A DNA stretch of 64,000 nucleotides from Planctomycetes bacterium UBA2386 (GTDB lineage Bacteria; Planctomycetota; UBA1135; UBA2386): the NCBI GenBank assembly GCA_002343845.1, contig DDSQ01000175.1, positions 1 through 64,000 of the forward strand, in the 5' to 3' direction. This document shows, piece by piece, positions 19,963 to 29,258 of the stretch. The notes below the pieces were generated by a model that was not told the origin of the DNA, did no database searches, and was given only the letters and a program-made list of their open reading frames with translations. The position numbers and the translations under genes were made by a program. Position 1 is the stretch's first letter, and each line of letters begins with the position of its first letter.

Positions 19963-20514
19963 TCAGGGAAACATCTGGGCGACGGTCTGCAGGACCACGT
20001 CGCGGACCGTGCCGTTGCGCAGGAACAGGCGCCCCTTCACCGGCATGCCGCCGCGCCAGCACTCGACCTGGACCTCGAGATCGCGCTGCCCGTCGGCGCC
20101 GGCCAGGTCGGTCAACACATCGATGTCGTGGTAGCCCATGTCGAGCAGGCGGGCTTCGACGACGGCCATGATGCGCGCCTGCGGCGATGCCACCCGTTCG
20201 GCGACGGCCTGGCTCGGCGGCGGCAGGCTCGGAATCTCGACCGTGGTCTGTCGCGACTGCAGGGTCGCATCACGCACGTCCTCGAGGCCGTCGTGCAGTC
20301 GTGCCAGCTGCGATTCGATGCGATCCAGCCGCAGGCGGTCGAACGACTCGACCAGCAACCGCAGCCGTTCGTCGAGCTGCGCCAGACGGTCGTCGAGGTT
20401 GCGGATGCCCGACAGCTTCTGCAGGTGCTCCTCGAAACGGACGAGGCGCAGGTGCACCAGCACGTAGCCGACCACCAGCGCGACGAAGAACAGGGCGAAC
20501 TGCCAGAAGTCCAT
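19963..20514 (-). CDS. Membrane-anchored coiled-coil protein of unknown function
   Basis: 183 residues. One N-terminal membrane helix (residues 4-21, WQFALFFVALVVGYVLVH), then a long coiled coil (about 22-90, with LDDRLAQLDERLRLL heptads), then a compact alpha/beta C-terminal part (about 105-183) ending VVLQTVAQMFP. I do not recognise the family. It is upstream-coded relative to the permease, which reads in the same direction 43 bp away but starts elsewhere, so co-transcription is unlikely to matter. A TAGAGT -10-like hexamer lies at 20524-20529. Confidence 0.75.
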   Translation of the reverse strand: MDFWQFALFFVALVVGYVLVHLRLVRFEEHLQKLSGIRNLDDRLAQLDERLRLLVESFDRLRLDRIESQLARLHDGLEDVRDATLQSRQTTVEIPSLPPPSQAVAERVASPQARIMAVVEARLLDMGYHDIDVLTDLAGADGQRDLEVQVECWRGGMPVKGRLFLRNGTVRDVVLQTVAQMFP

Positions 20515-20557
20515 CGGCCGCGCACTCTAGCCGCTGCGACGGCGTGCGCCCAGCGGG

Positions 20558-21937
20558 CTACGAGGTCGCGCGCCGCTGCGCCCGTTGCCACCAGAGGTAC
20601 CACGGCACGCCGGCAGCGATGATCGCGAGGCCCTTCAATGCGTTCCGCCGCCCGTTCTCGTCGCGGAGCATCGCGACGACGAAGACGATGGCGACCAGGA
20701 TGAACAACGCCGGCGTCACGGGATAGCCCGTGCAGCGATAGGGCCGTGCGGCTTCGGGTCGGATACGGCGCAGGCGGTACACCGCGGCCACGGTCATCGC
20801 GTAGAAGAGGAACGCGGCGAACACGACGAAGTCCGTGACGTCGTGGAAGCCCTGGAGCACCAGCACGAGCGCGATGCCAACACCGGCCTGCACCCAGATC
20901 GCGACGGTCGGCGTGCCCCAGCGCGGGCTGATCCGTTGCAGGGCGGCCGGCACCAGTCCGTCCTGGCCCATCGCGTAGAAGGCGCGCGGCGACGAGAGCA
21001 GGTTCGGGTTGGCCGCCCCGAAGATGGACACCGCGATCAGCAGCGTCAGGTACCCGGCAAGCTCCGGGGAGAACACGCGCGCCACGGTCATGCTCGCGAC
21101 GATGGTCTCGGGACTCTCGGGGGACAACGCGCGCATCTCCTCGAACGGCACGACGCGCAGGTAGACGACGTTCACGAACCAGTACGTCGCGATCAGGATC
21201 AGCATGCCGCCGACCAGGCCCAGGGGCAGGTTGCGCTCCGGACGCTTCAGCTCGGCGGCGTTGAACGGCATCTGGTACCAGCCTTCGTACGCCCAGAAGA
21301 TCCCGGTGAAGGCGACGACCAGTCCGGCGAGGGACCACTCGGGCGCTGCGCTGCTGGCAACCGCCGCGGTCGGCGCCCCGGTGTCGCCCGTCGCGACCAG
21401 CAGCCCGCCCACGACGATGAGTCCCAGCGCGCCGACTTTCGCGAACGTCGAGACGTTCTGGACGATCGCGCCGAGCATCACTCCGAAGTGGTTCACGAGC
21501 GCGAGCACGAGAATCATCGTGCACGCCACCACGAGCAGCCACCGCGGCTGCGCCGCCTCCGCCGCCATGTCGACGTCGAACAGCGGCAGGAGGTTCTTCG
21601 CGAAGCCGAGCGCCAGCGCGGCGACGGTGCCGGAGTTGATCACCCAGAAGAACGTCCAGCCGTAGAGGAAGGCGGGGAATCGCCCCCAGCCTTCACGCAG
21701 GAACGCGTACTGCCCCCCGGCTTCCGGAAACATCGCGCCGAGCTCCGCGTACGCGAACGCGCCGAACAGGCAGACGATGCCGAGGCCGACCCAGAACACG
21801 TGGACCCAGGCCTCCGACGGCAGGGCCTGCGCGACCGCGAGCGGCTTCAGGAAGATGCCTGAGCCGATCACGGCGCCAACCGTGATCGAGATCGCCGAGA
21901 CGAGACCGAGACGGCGCTGCAGTTGACCGGACGCCAT
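20558..21937 (-). CDS. APC-superfamily amino acid permease
   Basis: 459 residues with about 12 hydrophobic helices. The first-helix signature GAVIGSGIF (about residues 22-30) and PEAGGQYAFLREGWG in the second to third helix region are the substrate-binding marks of the APC family (LAT/y+L-like branch). It should carry amino acids across the inner membrane; the substrate is not predictable. Divergent from the NhaC-like gene, whose start lies 67 bp away. Confidence 0.9.
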   Translation of the reverse strand: MASGQLQRRLGLVSAISITVGAVIGSGIFLKPLAVAQALPSEAWVHVFWVGLGIVCLFGAFAYAELGAMFPEAGGQYAFLREGWGRFPAFLYGWTFFWVINSGTVAALALGFAKNLLPLFDVDMAAEAAQPRWLLVVACTMILVLALVNHFGVMLGAIVQNVSTFAKVGALGLIVVGGLLVATGDTGAPTAAVASSAAPEWSLAGLVVAFTGIFWAYEGWYQMPFNAAELKRPERNLPLGLVGGMLILIATYWFVNVVYLRVVPFEEMRALSPESPETIVASMTVARVFSPELAGYLTLLIAVSIFGAANPNLLSSPRAFYAMGQDGLVPAALQRISPRWGTPTVAIWVQAGVGIALVLVLQGFHDVTDFVVFAAFLFYAMTVAAVYRLRRIRPEAARPYRCTGYPVTPALFILVAIVFVVAMLRDENGRRNALKGLAIIAAGVPWYLWWQRAQRRATS

Positions 21938-22004
21938 GCGGCGCGAACGCTACGCTGCCGCACCGCCGCACGGGAGCGAAAGCTCCACCGGCTGAACGCC
22001 GCCG

Positions 22005-24077
22005 ATGCGTCTCCGCTCCCGCCTGCTCGTCGTCTCGGGCCTGTTCGCCCTGTTCGTGCTGGCGCCGGGCGTCGACTCGCCCGCCGATCGCTCCTACGGC
22101 GCGCAACTCCGCGTGCGGGAGTGGCTGCTCGCCGCCGACGGCCCGCTGGCAGCGTGGCGCGTCGACGGCAGCATTCCGGCCCTGCGCGCCGAGGTGCGTC
22201 GCAGTCCGCCGATCGTCGACGCCGCCGAACGGCGGGCTGCCGAGGTCGAACTCGAACGCGCCGCAGTCGAGTGGGCGGCGGGACGCACCGCCGAGCGGCT
22301 GCCGACGAACGTCGATGCTGCGCGTGGGGCTCTGCCGCTGCTGGTGCGCGTCGGGGCCGACGGCATGCAGGCCGAGCTGCCTGGGCCGGACGGAGCGGCA
22401 GTGCGTCTGGTCGCGCCGTTCGCCACGCGCTGGAGTCTGCTGCCCGCGTTGGTCGCGATCGGGCTGGCCGTGCTGACGACGCGCGTGCTCGTATCGCTGC
22501 TGCTCGGTTGCCTTGCCGGCGCCATCGCCTTCGTCGCGACCGCGCTGCCGGGGCAGGCCGTTGCCAGCGTGGCGGCGACCGGACTCGCGACGCCACTCGG
22601 CGGGCTGGAGGCCGTGTGGGCCGGCCTCCACCACTTCGCCGTCGACGCCCTCTGGCACCGCTCCATCGGCAACGACTTCTACCTGCGCATCACGTTGTTC
22701 GTGGTGTTCCTGTTCCTGACCATCGGCGTGATCACCCAGAACGGCGGCGTGCATGGGTTGGTGCGCCTGCTGCAACGCCGCGTGTCCGGGCCGGTGGGCA
22801 CGCAGCGCGCCTCGTTCGCCGCGGGACTGCTGGTCTTCTTCGACGACTACACGAACTGCCTGCTGGTCGGGTCGTCGATGCGGCCGCTGTGTGACGCCAC
22901 GCGCGTGTCGCGGGAGAAACTCGCCTACATCGTCGATTCGACCGCCGCTCCGGTCGCCGGTCTGTCGGTGTTCTCGACCTGGGTCGTCTACGAGATGTCG
23001 CAGTACCGGGGACCGCTGGCCCTGGTCACGCGCGCCGATGGCACGCCCTACGTCGCCGACGACGCGTTCGCCGTGTTCCTGCAGACGATCCCATTCCGGA
23101 GCTACTGCCTGTTCGCGCTGCTGATGGTGCTGCTGGTCGTGATGCTGCGGCGCGACTTCGGGCCGATGCTCGCGGCCGAACGGCAGGCGCGGCGCGCGCC
23201 GGCCCCACCGCCGGAGTCGCTCGCCGGGCCTTCGGTGCGCCCCGCCAGCGCCGTGCATGCGCTGCTGCCGCTCTCCGCCCTCGTCGTCGGCACCGTCGGC
23301 CTGATGCTGGTGTTCGGATGGCGCGCGACGAGCGCAGAGAGTTTCGCCAGCGGCACCGAACGACTGCAGGCCGTGTTGGCGAACGCACGCAGCGACGAAG
23401 CCCTATTGATCGCGTCGATCACGGCCTTCGTACTCGCGTGCACGACGACGCTGCTCGCCCGCCTGCTGCCGGTCGGCGCGATGGTGCGCGCCGCACTGCG
23501 CGCGACGCGGCCGCTCGGGGTCGCCTTCGCCATCCTGTTCCTCGCCTGGAGTCTCGGCCACCTCTGCCGCGACCTCGGCACCAGCATCTACCTGACGACC
23601 GCGGTGCAGGGAGCGATGGTCGCGGCGGCGTTGCCGGCGACCCTGTTCGCGGTCGCCGGCGCGATCTCGTTCGCGACCGGCACCAGCTTCGGCACCATGG
23701 CGATCCTGCTGCCGAACGTCGTCGTGCTGGCGCATCGCCTCGGCGAGCAGGCGGAGTTCACGGGCAGCGCCGCTGCTGGCGGCCCGGCGTTGATGCTGCT
23801 GTGCATCGGGGCGGTGCTCGAGGGCGCGATCTTCGGCGACCACTGCTCGCCGATCAGCGACACCACGGTGCTGAGTTCGGTCGGTGCGCAGTGCGGCCTG
23901 GTCGAACACGTCAAGACGCAGATGCCGTACGCCCTGCTGTGCGCCGGAACGAGCCTGCTGTGCGTCTACGTGCCGCTCGGTTGCTTTGGCCCGCAGTTGT
24001 GGCCCGTGAGCCTGCTCGCCGGCGCCGGCACGCTGGCGGCGTGTCTGTGGTGGTTCGGCCGCGACCCGGAGGCCTGA
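22005..24077 (+). CDS. NhaC-type Na+/H+ antiporter family protein with an extra N-terminal exported domain
   Basis: 690 residues. The C-terminal 540 residues form the multi-pass NhaC-like transporter: FFDDYTNCLLVGSSMRPL at about residue 278 and GDHCSPISDTTVLSS at about residue 610 are the two family signatures with conserved Asp residues. NhaC proteins exchange sodium (or organic substrates) for protons. Residues 1-150 add a signal-peptide-like helix followed by an Arg/Glu-rich soluble region absent from typical NhaC proteins (about 450-500 residues). Stop 24077 is 1 bp from the convergent gene's stop. Confidence 0.87.
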   Translation: MRLRSRLLVVSGLFALFVLAPGVDSPADRSYGAQLRVREWLLAADGPLAAWRVDGSIPALRAEVRRSPPIVDAAERRAAEVELERAAVEWAAGRTAERLPTNVDAARGALPLLVRVGADGMQAELPGPDGAAVRLVAPFATRWSLLPALVAIGLAVLTTRVLVSLLLGCLAGAIAFVATALPGQAVASVAATGLATPLGGLEAVWAGLHHFAVDALWHRSIGNDFYLRITLFVVFLFLTIGVITQNGGVHGLVRLLQRRVSGPVGTQRASFAAGLLVFFDDYTNCLLVGSSMRPLCDATRVSREKLAYIVDSTAAPVAGLSVFSTWVVYEMSQYRGPLALVTRADGTPYVADDAFAVFLQTIPFRSYCLFALLMVLLVVMLRRDFGPMLAAERQARRAPAPPPESLAGPSVRPASAVHALLPLSALVVGTVGLMLVFGWRATSAESFASGTERLQAVLANARSDEALLIASITAFVLACTTTLLARLLPVGAMVRAALRATRPLGVAFAILFLAWSLGHLCRDLGTSIYLTTAVQGAMVAAALPATLFAVAGAISFATGTSFGTMAILLPNVVVLAHRLGEQAEFTGSAAAGGPALMLLCIGAVLEGAIFGDHCSPISDTTVLSSVGAQCGLVEHVKTQMPYALLCAGTSLLCVYVPLGCFGPQLWPVSLLAGAGTLAACLWWFGRDPEA

Positions 24078-24078
24078 C

Positions 24079-25005
24079 TCAGTCGAGTCGTCGCGCCAGG
24101 ATCGCTTCGCGCGCGGACGCGGGTTCGGCACGCGCCAACCTGGCGGCCCCCAGCCACAGCCGCGCCAGCAGGACGTCGCCGGCGTGCAGCGCAGCGAGGC
24201 CCCCTTCCACCGCATCGTCGCGCGAACCACCCACCCTCTCGACCGCGGTCCTCGGCACCGTCGGGAAACTCTGTCCGGCAGCGTCCTGCTGCCGCACGGT
24301 GACCCGGTCGGTGCTGGCGTCGACGACGAAGCCGTTGCCGAGCCGGCCTTGGTGCAGGAACCGTACGGCAGCACCGCGCGGCAAGGCTCTCGCGATCGGC
24401 AGCGTCTCGTCGCTCGCCGCGGGCGCTTTGCGCAGCGCCATCGTCACGCCGGCACCGGCCAGCGCCGCCGCGAAGACGTCCTCTTCGGTGGTGTTTCCCG
24501 CACCGCGCAGCGCGACCAGGTGCGTATGCACGCCGAGCACGCGGCCCTCGCCGAGAGCGTTCGCCCAGGTCCGGCCCGCGTCGCCGAGTGCTTGCGCGAG
24601 GGACGCCTCGAGTTCGGTCACAGCCGCGAGTTGGGCCGCGTCGAGCGGCTGCGCCCGCAAGCCCTGCAGCGAGGCCTTCGCCTCGCCGAAGAGCCCGGCT
24701 GCGGTGCGGTGTGTGATCAACGCGCGCACGCTCTCGAAGCGGTCGGCGTCGATGCCCGTCGCCGCCGCCGCCGTCGTCGGCGCTTGCTGCTGCCCGCGCG
24801 GTGGTGCTGGCTCGACGGTTGGTGCTGGCGGTGGGTTCGCGGGCGGCACCGACGGGGCCTCGGGCGCGCCCTGAGGCTTCTCCTCGTGACCGAACAGGCC
24901 GAGGCCCCGGCCGATCAGCACCAGGACGCCGACCACCACGAGCCAGAGCAGCGGCCGCACGCGCATCGGGCGGCGGCGAACGGGAGGGCTCGGCGGTGCG
25001 ACCAT
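24079..25005 (-). CDS. Single-pass membrane protein of unknown function
   Basis: 308 residues from ATG 25005, chosen because upstream in-frame sequence is not protein-like. A basic N-terminus (RRRPMRVRP) leads into one membrane helix (about residues 19-33, LLWLVVVGVLVLIGR). A Pro/Ala-rich linker follows, then an Ala-rich helical C-terminal domain (about 80-308) with no family I recognise. It is encoded 64 bp downstream of a NUDIX gene, same strand, so co-transcription is possible. Confidence 0.72.
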   Translation of the reverse strand: MVAPPSPPVRRRPMRVRPLLWLVVVGVLVLIGRGLGLFGHEEKPQGAPEAPSVPPANPPPAPTVEPAPPRGQQQAPTTAAAATGIDADRFESVRALITHRTAAGLFGEAKASLQGLRAQPLDAAQLAAVTELEASLAQALGDAGRTWANALGEGRVLGVHTHLVALRGAGNTTEEDVFAAALAGAGVTMALRKAPAASDETLPIARALPRGAAVRFLHQGRLGNGFVVDASTDRVTVRQQDAAGQSFPTVPRTAVERVGGSRDDAVEGGLAALHAGDVLLARLWLGAARLARAEPASAREAILARRLD

Positions 25006-25069
25006 GCGCGCATTGTCGGTCGGATCCGACCCAGGCAGGAGCCCGAGGCCGAGAATCCTGGCCGGCGGT

Positions 25070-25621
25070 TCAGCGCTGCAGCAGCGCCACCTTGCGGGGC
25101 AGGCGCAACACACTCTCTTCGCCGGTGACCGTCGCCAGCTCCGAGGGGTGGAACCAGCGCAGCGCGTGCGACTCGTCGGAGAGCACCAGCGCTTGCCCGG
25201 CCGCCGCCCGCAGCCAGAACCGGACGTCCCAGTGGTCGTGCGCGGGCTCGTTGGCGCGCGCAGGAATGCGGTGCACGTCGAGGTCGAGCGGCACCAGGTC
25301 CGGTCCCCACCGCACCAGCTCGAGGGCGGTCATGCCGGATTCCTCGCGCGCCTCGCGCAGCGCTGCCTGCTCGACGTGGACTTCGCCGTCGACGTGGCCG
25401 CCGAGCTGCAGCCAGCGATCGAGTTTGCGATGGTGCGTCAGTAGCGCCCGATCCCCGTCGGTGATCCAGGCCGACGCCGTGATGTGGCCCGGCACGCACG
25501 TGCGCAGCAGGCAGTCGGCATGGTCCGCACAGAACGCACGGAAGCGCGCGACGAGGTTGGCCTCGTCGGGCCATGCCTCTGCGTAGCGGTCGAGCAGCGT
25601 GTTCAGCGGTCGTCGGTGCAT
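25070..25621 (-). CDS. NUDIX hydrolase
   Basis: 183 residues. The Nudix box is complete: G-x5-E-x7-REUxEExG in GHVDGEVHVEQAALREAREE. These enzymes cut nucleoside-diphosphate-linked compounds. The substrate is unknown. A sequence with TGEESVLRLPRKVALLQR at the C-terminus is not diagnostic. Its 5' end overlaps the 3' end of the AMP-forming ligase by 19 bp, so it is probably translated from the same message and may act on a related metabolite. Confidence 0.9.
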   Translation of the reverse strand: MHRRPLNTLLDRYAEAWPDEANLVARFRAFCADHADCLLRTCVPGHITASAWITDGDRALLTHHRKLDRWLQLGGHVDGEVHVEQAALREAREESGMTALELVRWGPDLVPLDLDVHRIPARANEPAHDHWDVRFWLRAAAGQALVLSDESHALRWFHPSELATVTGEESVLRLPRKVALLQR

Positions 25622-27159
25622 GGTCCCAGCAGCGTGCGCAGGGCGGGTTCGTCGATCTTGCCGTTCTGGTTGTGCGGCAGGCTGCGTAGTACACGCACCA
25701 CCGCCGGCTGCATGTAGGAAGGCAGCCGCGCGCGGCAGCGGCGACGCACCTGCTCGACCAGCGCCGGGTCGTGTTCGTCACCCGCCACCACCATGACGAT
25801 GCGGTGGCCATCGGCGCCGCCGTCGGCGCCGAACACCGCGACCTCGCCGACGCCGGGCATGCCGGCGACGCCGGCGGCGACCTCGTCGGGCGAGATGCGA
25901 TGGCCCTGCACCTTCAGCAGGCGATCACGGCGCGCGACGAAACGGTGGCGACCCCCCGCGTCGCGCTGCACGAGGTCGCCGGAGAACACCACCCGCCCAC
26001 CCCCGCCGCGAGGGTCGGGCCGGAAACGCACGGCGTCGTCGTCCGGCCGCCGCCAGTAGCCCTGCGCCACCAGGGCGCCCGCGTGCACCAGTTCGCCGGT
26101 CGCCGGGCCGTGCAGCACGGCGCCGCTGTCCGGATCCACCAGCAACAACTCGACGCCGGGCAAGGCGCGGCCGAACGAGTCGGGATGCGCGTCGAACTCT
26201 GCGGGTGGCAGGTAGGCGCTGCGGAACGCCTCGGTGAGGCCGTACATCGCGAACACCTCGACGTGGGGCCAGTGCTGCCGCAGCACTGCCGAGTCCACGG
26301 TGCGCAAGGTGCCGCCGCTGTTCGTCACGTACCGGAGCGACGCGCCATCGGCCGCAGTCAGGGTGCCCGAGGCGAGGCCGGTGGCGACCTCGTGCCACAA
26401 CGACGGCACGCCGGCGAGCCCGGTCGGCCGATGGCGGCGCAGCAGCGCGCCCAGTTCGCCGACGCCGAGGTGGTCCGCGGCCGTCACCTCACAGCCGGCG
26501 TGCAATGCCGACAGCACCTGGTTGAGGCCGTAGTCGAAGCTGCACGACAGCAGCGCCAGGATGTGGTCGTTCGGCGACAAGCGCAGGTAGTCGGCGACGA
26601 TCGCGGCGCCGAGCGCCAGGTTGTGATGATCCTGCAGGATGCCCTTGGCGAGCCCCGTGCTGCCGCTGGTGTAGAGCAGGACCGCGGGGATGTGGCTGGC
26701 GGGTGGCGACGGCGAGGAGTTCCCGTCCGGCAGCGGTGAGTCCACGACGCCCGGAACGTGGCCCCCGAGTACGACCGTGCGGCGCCCCGCCAGCACCCGC
26801 GCTGGATCCTGCAGGGCGAGCGCACGCGTGGCCCCGACCACGACGGCGAACGGTTCACAGTCGGCCAACACGTGGGCGACCTGCGCGTCCTTGAGGCGCG
26901 CGTGCAGCGGCACGGCGATGCCCGAGGCCGCGGCGACCGCCAGCAGCATCACGATCTCCTCGAGCGAGCGCGTCAGCAGCAGCGCGACCCGATCGCCGGG
27001 GGCGAGCCCGCTCGCCTGCAGCGACGCGGCCATCCCGGTCACGGCGTACAGCAGTTCCTCGCCGGTCAACGTCTCGGCCCCGACGCGCAGCACCACGCTC
27101 GAACCCCGCTGGCACGCGGCGGCTCGCACCAGGGACAGCAGATCGGGGAAGGCTTGCAT
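25603..27159 (-). CDS. AMP-forming acyl-CoA/acyl ligase, similar to the exosortase A-associated ligase family
   Basis: 518 residues, ANL superfamily. The P-loop LLYTSGSTGLAKG (about residues 160-172) and YGLTEAFRSAYLPP (about 300) are clear, and the C-terminal hinge GHRISPDE and NQNGKID complete the domain. The YGLTEAFRS-YLPP segment and the length of about 517 recall the exosortase A-associated ligase described in PEP-CTERM gene sets (family memory, not searched). This fits the PEP-CTERM protein at 17752-18165. The acyl substrate is unknown. The tRNA-Glu promoter at 27309 could drive it; the start is ATG 27159, 55 bp past the tRNA 3' end. Confidence 0.85.
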   Translation of the reverse strand: MQAFPDLLSLVRAAACQRGSSVVLRVGAETLTGEELLYAVTGMAASLQASGLAPGDRVALLLTRSLEEIVMLLAVAAASGIAVPLHARLKDAQVAHVLADCEPFAVVVGATRALALQDPARVLAGRRTVVLGGHVPGVVDSPLPDGNSSPSPPASHIPAVLLYTSGSTGLAKGILQDHHNLALGAAIVADYLRLSPNDHILALLSCSFDYGLNQVLSALHAGCEVTAADHLGVGELGALLRRHRPTGLAGVPSLWHEVATGLASGTLTAADGASLRYVTNSGGTLRTVDSAVLRQHWPHVEVFAMYGLTEAFRSAYLPPAEFDAHPDSFGRALPGVELLLVDPDSGAVLHGPATGELVHAGALVAQGYWRRPDDDAVRFRPDPRGGGGRVVFSGDLVQRDAGGRHRFVARRDRLLKVQGHRISPDEVAAGVAGMPGVGEVAVFGADGGADGHRIVMVVAGDEHDPALVEQVRRRCRARLPSYMQPAVVRVLRSLPHNQNGKIDEPALRTLLGPCTDDR

Positions 27160-27214
27160 CGCCGGAGCGAACGCCCGCCTCCGGTTGCGGAGGCAGGCGA
27201 ACGCAGGCCGCGTG

Positions 27215-27292
27215 TGGTATCCCGGACGGGATTCGAACCCGTGTTACCAGAATGAAAATCTGGGGTCCTAGGCCGGACTAGACGACCGGGAC
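27215..27292 (-). tRNA. tRNA-Glu (anticodon UUC)
   Basis: Acceptor GTCCCGG (27292-27286) pairs with CCGGGAT, discriminator A, and CCA is encoded at 27215-27217. Anticodon stem CCAGA/TCTGG encloses loop TTTTCAT with anticodon TTC (complement of 27254-27256). The D-arm GTCTAGTCCGGCCTAGGAC and T-loop GGTTCGAATCC are normal. It reads GAA/GAG and is also the donor for tetrapyrrole synthesis in bacteria using the C5 route. Confidence 0.97.
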
Positions 27293-27308
27293 GCGAACGC
27301 GGCGCGGG

Positions 27309-27336
27309 AGTCTAGGGAGCGAAGAGGCCTTTGCAA
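27309..27336 (-). promoter_or_regulatory. Sigma-70-like promoter for tRNA-Glu
   Basis: On the minus strand, TTGCAA (27336-27331), a 16-bp spacer, TAGACT (27314-27309), about 17 bp before the mature tRNA 5' end. It is the best match to consensus in this window. The downstream ligase gene could be read from it. Confidence 0.55.
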
Positions 27337-27367
27337 GCGTGCGCGGCGGGGCCGCGCGGGCACCGAC

Positions 27368-28234
27368 TCAGCCGAGGCTCTTCCATTCCTTGATGCTCGG
27401 CAACTCCTGCAGCGAGCCGATGCCGAAGCGTTCGAGGAACTGCTGGGTCGTGCCGTACTGCAGCGGACGCCCCGGCACATCGGCGCGCCCGGTGACGCGC
27501 ACGAGCTTGTGGTGCAACAGCGTGCGCAACATCGGTCCGGCCTTCACGCCGCGGATCGCTTCGATCTCGCTGCGCATCACCGGTTGCCGGTAGGCGATCA
27601 CCGCGAGCGTCTCGAGCGCGGCCGGTGACAACCGCTCGAGCTTCTTCACGCCGCGCAGGCGCTGCAGGAACGGGAAGGCGTCGGGGGCCGACATCCACTT
27701 CACCGTGTCGCCGGCGCGCGCGAGTTCCACCGGCATGCCGAGCGTCTGCAGCTGCTGCTGCAGCACGCCGATCGCTTCCTCCACGAGCTTCTGCGTGGTG
27801 TTGCACGCCTGCGCCAGCCGGAACAGCGACAGGCCTTCGCGCGACGACAACATCAAGACGAAGATCATGCGCGCGACCGCCGCGGCATCGGTCAGCTCGG
27901 GGACCGGCGGCAGGCCGTCGTCGCCCTCGTCGCCGAGGTCTTCCTCGATCTCGGCGGTGTCGGCCTCCGCATCGACCGCGGCGCGGGCCGCCGCAGCGTC
28001 GACCTGGGCGTCGACCTGGTCGCCCGGCGTGTTCCCGGGATCCTCAGCCGTCACGGGATCCTCAGCCATCGGCAGCGCAATCTGGCGGTCGCGAACGACG
28101 AGGTCGTCGGCCTGCGTGCCGCGGTCGAGCGCCGCGAGTTCTTCGGGCCCCTTCGTCGCAGCGCGCGTGCTGCGCTCCGTTGCAGGCTGTGGCGTCGGAG
28201 TGTCCAGCGGCGACTCGCGCGAGATCTCGTCCAT
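27368..28234 (-). CDS. scpB: Segregation and condensation protein B
   Basis: 288 residues. Residues about 115-280 carry the two winged-helix domains of ScpB, with signature LERLSPAALETLAVIAYRQP and IRGVKAGPMLRTLL, then a LGRADVPGRPLQYGTT-type wing. It forms the condensin-like complex with Smc and ScpA that compacts and segregates chromosomes. The N-terminal 110 residues are an acidic Asp/Glu/Ala/Pro-rich extension longer than in most ScpB. No scpA is visible beside it (it often is), so ScpA is encoded elsewhere. Confidence 0.93.
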   Translation of the reverse strand: MDEISRESPLDTPTPQPATERSTRAATKGPEELAALDRGTQADDLVVRDRQIALPMAEDPVTAEDPGNTPGDQVDAQVDAAAARAAVDAEADTAEIEEDLGDEGDDGLPPVPELTDAAAVARMIFVLMLSSREGLSLFRLAQACNTTQKLVEEAIGVLQQQLQTLGMPVELARAGDTVKWMSAPDAFPFLQRLRGVKKLERLSPAALETLAVIAYRQPVMRSEIEAIRGVKAGPMLRTLLHHKLVRVTGRADVPGRPLQYGTTQQFLERFGIGSLQELPSIKEWKSLG

Positions 28235-28265
28235 GCGCGGGTTCTACCGCACCGAGCGCGCGGAA

Positions 28266-29258
28266 TCATCGGTCCGCCGCGGGTGCTGCGACGGGGGCGT
28301 CACCCATTCCACCGCGCCAGCGCAACGTGTAGGCCGCGGTCTCGAGCGGCGACAGCGGGCGCGCCGCGAGGTCGCGGTCGATCGCGTCGGCAACGGCGGC
28401 GAACGGCGCGTCGTTCGCCGGCATCCGCGCCAGGCAACAGACCAGGAACCACCGCTCGCCGTCCCCCCAACGGGCCCGGAACGGCGGGCTCACTTCGCCG
28501 GCTTGCAGCGCGAACGCCGCGCGCGCCACCGGGTGCTCGAAGTCGCGGCCGAACGGCGGCAACTCGCCGCCCTGCTGCCGGGACGGATCCTCGGAGCTCT
28601 GCTGCGCCATGACCGCGAAGTCGGCGCCGGCGCGGGCCTTCGCGGCGATCTCCGCGGCCAGCGCCTCGGTGCCAACCACCAGGAACCGGACGTGCGCGCG
28701 CTCCTCGCGTCCCGCCACGTAGCGCAGCACGTAGCCATGCCAGAGCCGCTGCGCGGCGCGGGTGCGCAGGAGCCGCTGCCATTCGTCGGCACCCATGCCG
28801 AACGTGCGCCACACCCACGCCCCCAGGCTGTCGCCGCTGGCGATCTCGCTGCGCGCGGCGCGTTCTTCGGCCGCAGCGACCGCCTCGATGCGTTCGGGCG
28901 GCACCACGATCGCGAACTGCCGGGCGTGCTGCGCCACCAGCGCGTCGAACACCAGCAGGTCGACCGCGGCCAGGGCGGCCTTTGGATGCGCGACCAGCAG
29001 CCGGCGGAAGGCGTCGCTCTCGCGCAGCACGACGTCACCCACGCGCCCGACCTCGGCATCGGGCCCGGGGTCGGGCAGGAGCACGCCGACGTCGGTGGCG
29101 CCGGTCGCGCCCGCAGGCGGCGTGACCACCACGGGCACACGCTCCGCCGGCACGGCCGGTGGCGGTGCCATGGGCGCGGGAGCCGCGCATCCCGCGGCGA
29201 CGAAGACGATCGCGACGTCCCGAGCGAAGCTCAGTACGCCTTGAAGCTGCGCAACCAC
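28266..29258 (-). CDS. Parvulin-type (PpiC) peptidyl-prolyl isomerase lipoprotein
   Basis: 330 residues if started at GTG 29258, which gives a short signal with lipobox AAGC (VFVAAGC). No ATG precedes the lipobox in frame, so the start is uncertain and overlaps the upstream gene by 28 bp. The C-terminal half (about 210-310) is a parvulin domain (HVRFLVVG ... FAVMAQQSSEDPSRQQGGELPPF ... FALQAGEVSPPF). The middle is helical, like SurA/PrsA arms. It is likely a periplasmic chaperone or foldase for proteins of the pilus/secretion cluster it closes. Function for that system is inferred from position only. Confidence 0.75.
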   Translation of the reverse strand: MVAQLQGVLSFARDVAIVFVAAGCAAPAPMAPPPAVPAERVPVVVTPPAGATGATDVGVLLPDPGPDAEVGRVGDVVLRESDAFRRLLVAHPKAALAAVDLLVFDALVAQHARQFAIVVPPERIEAVAAAEERAARSEIASGDSLGAWVWRTFGMGADEWQRLLRTRAAQRLWHGYVLRYVAGREERAHVRFLVVGTEALAAEIAAKARAGADFAVMAQQSSEDPSRQQGGELPPFGRDFEHPVARAAFALQAGEVSPPFRARWGDGERWFLVCCLARMPANDAPFAAVADAIDRDLAARPLSPLETAAYTLRWRGGMGDAPVAAPAADR

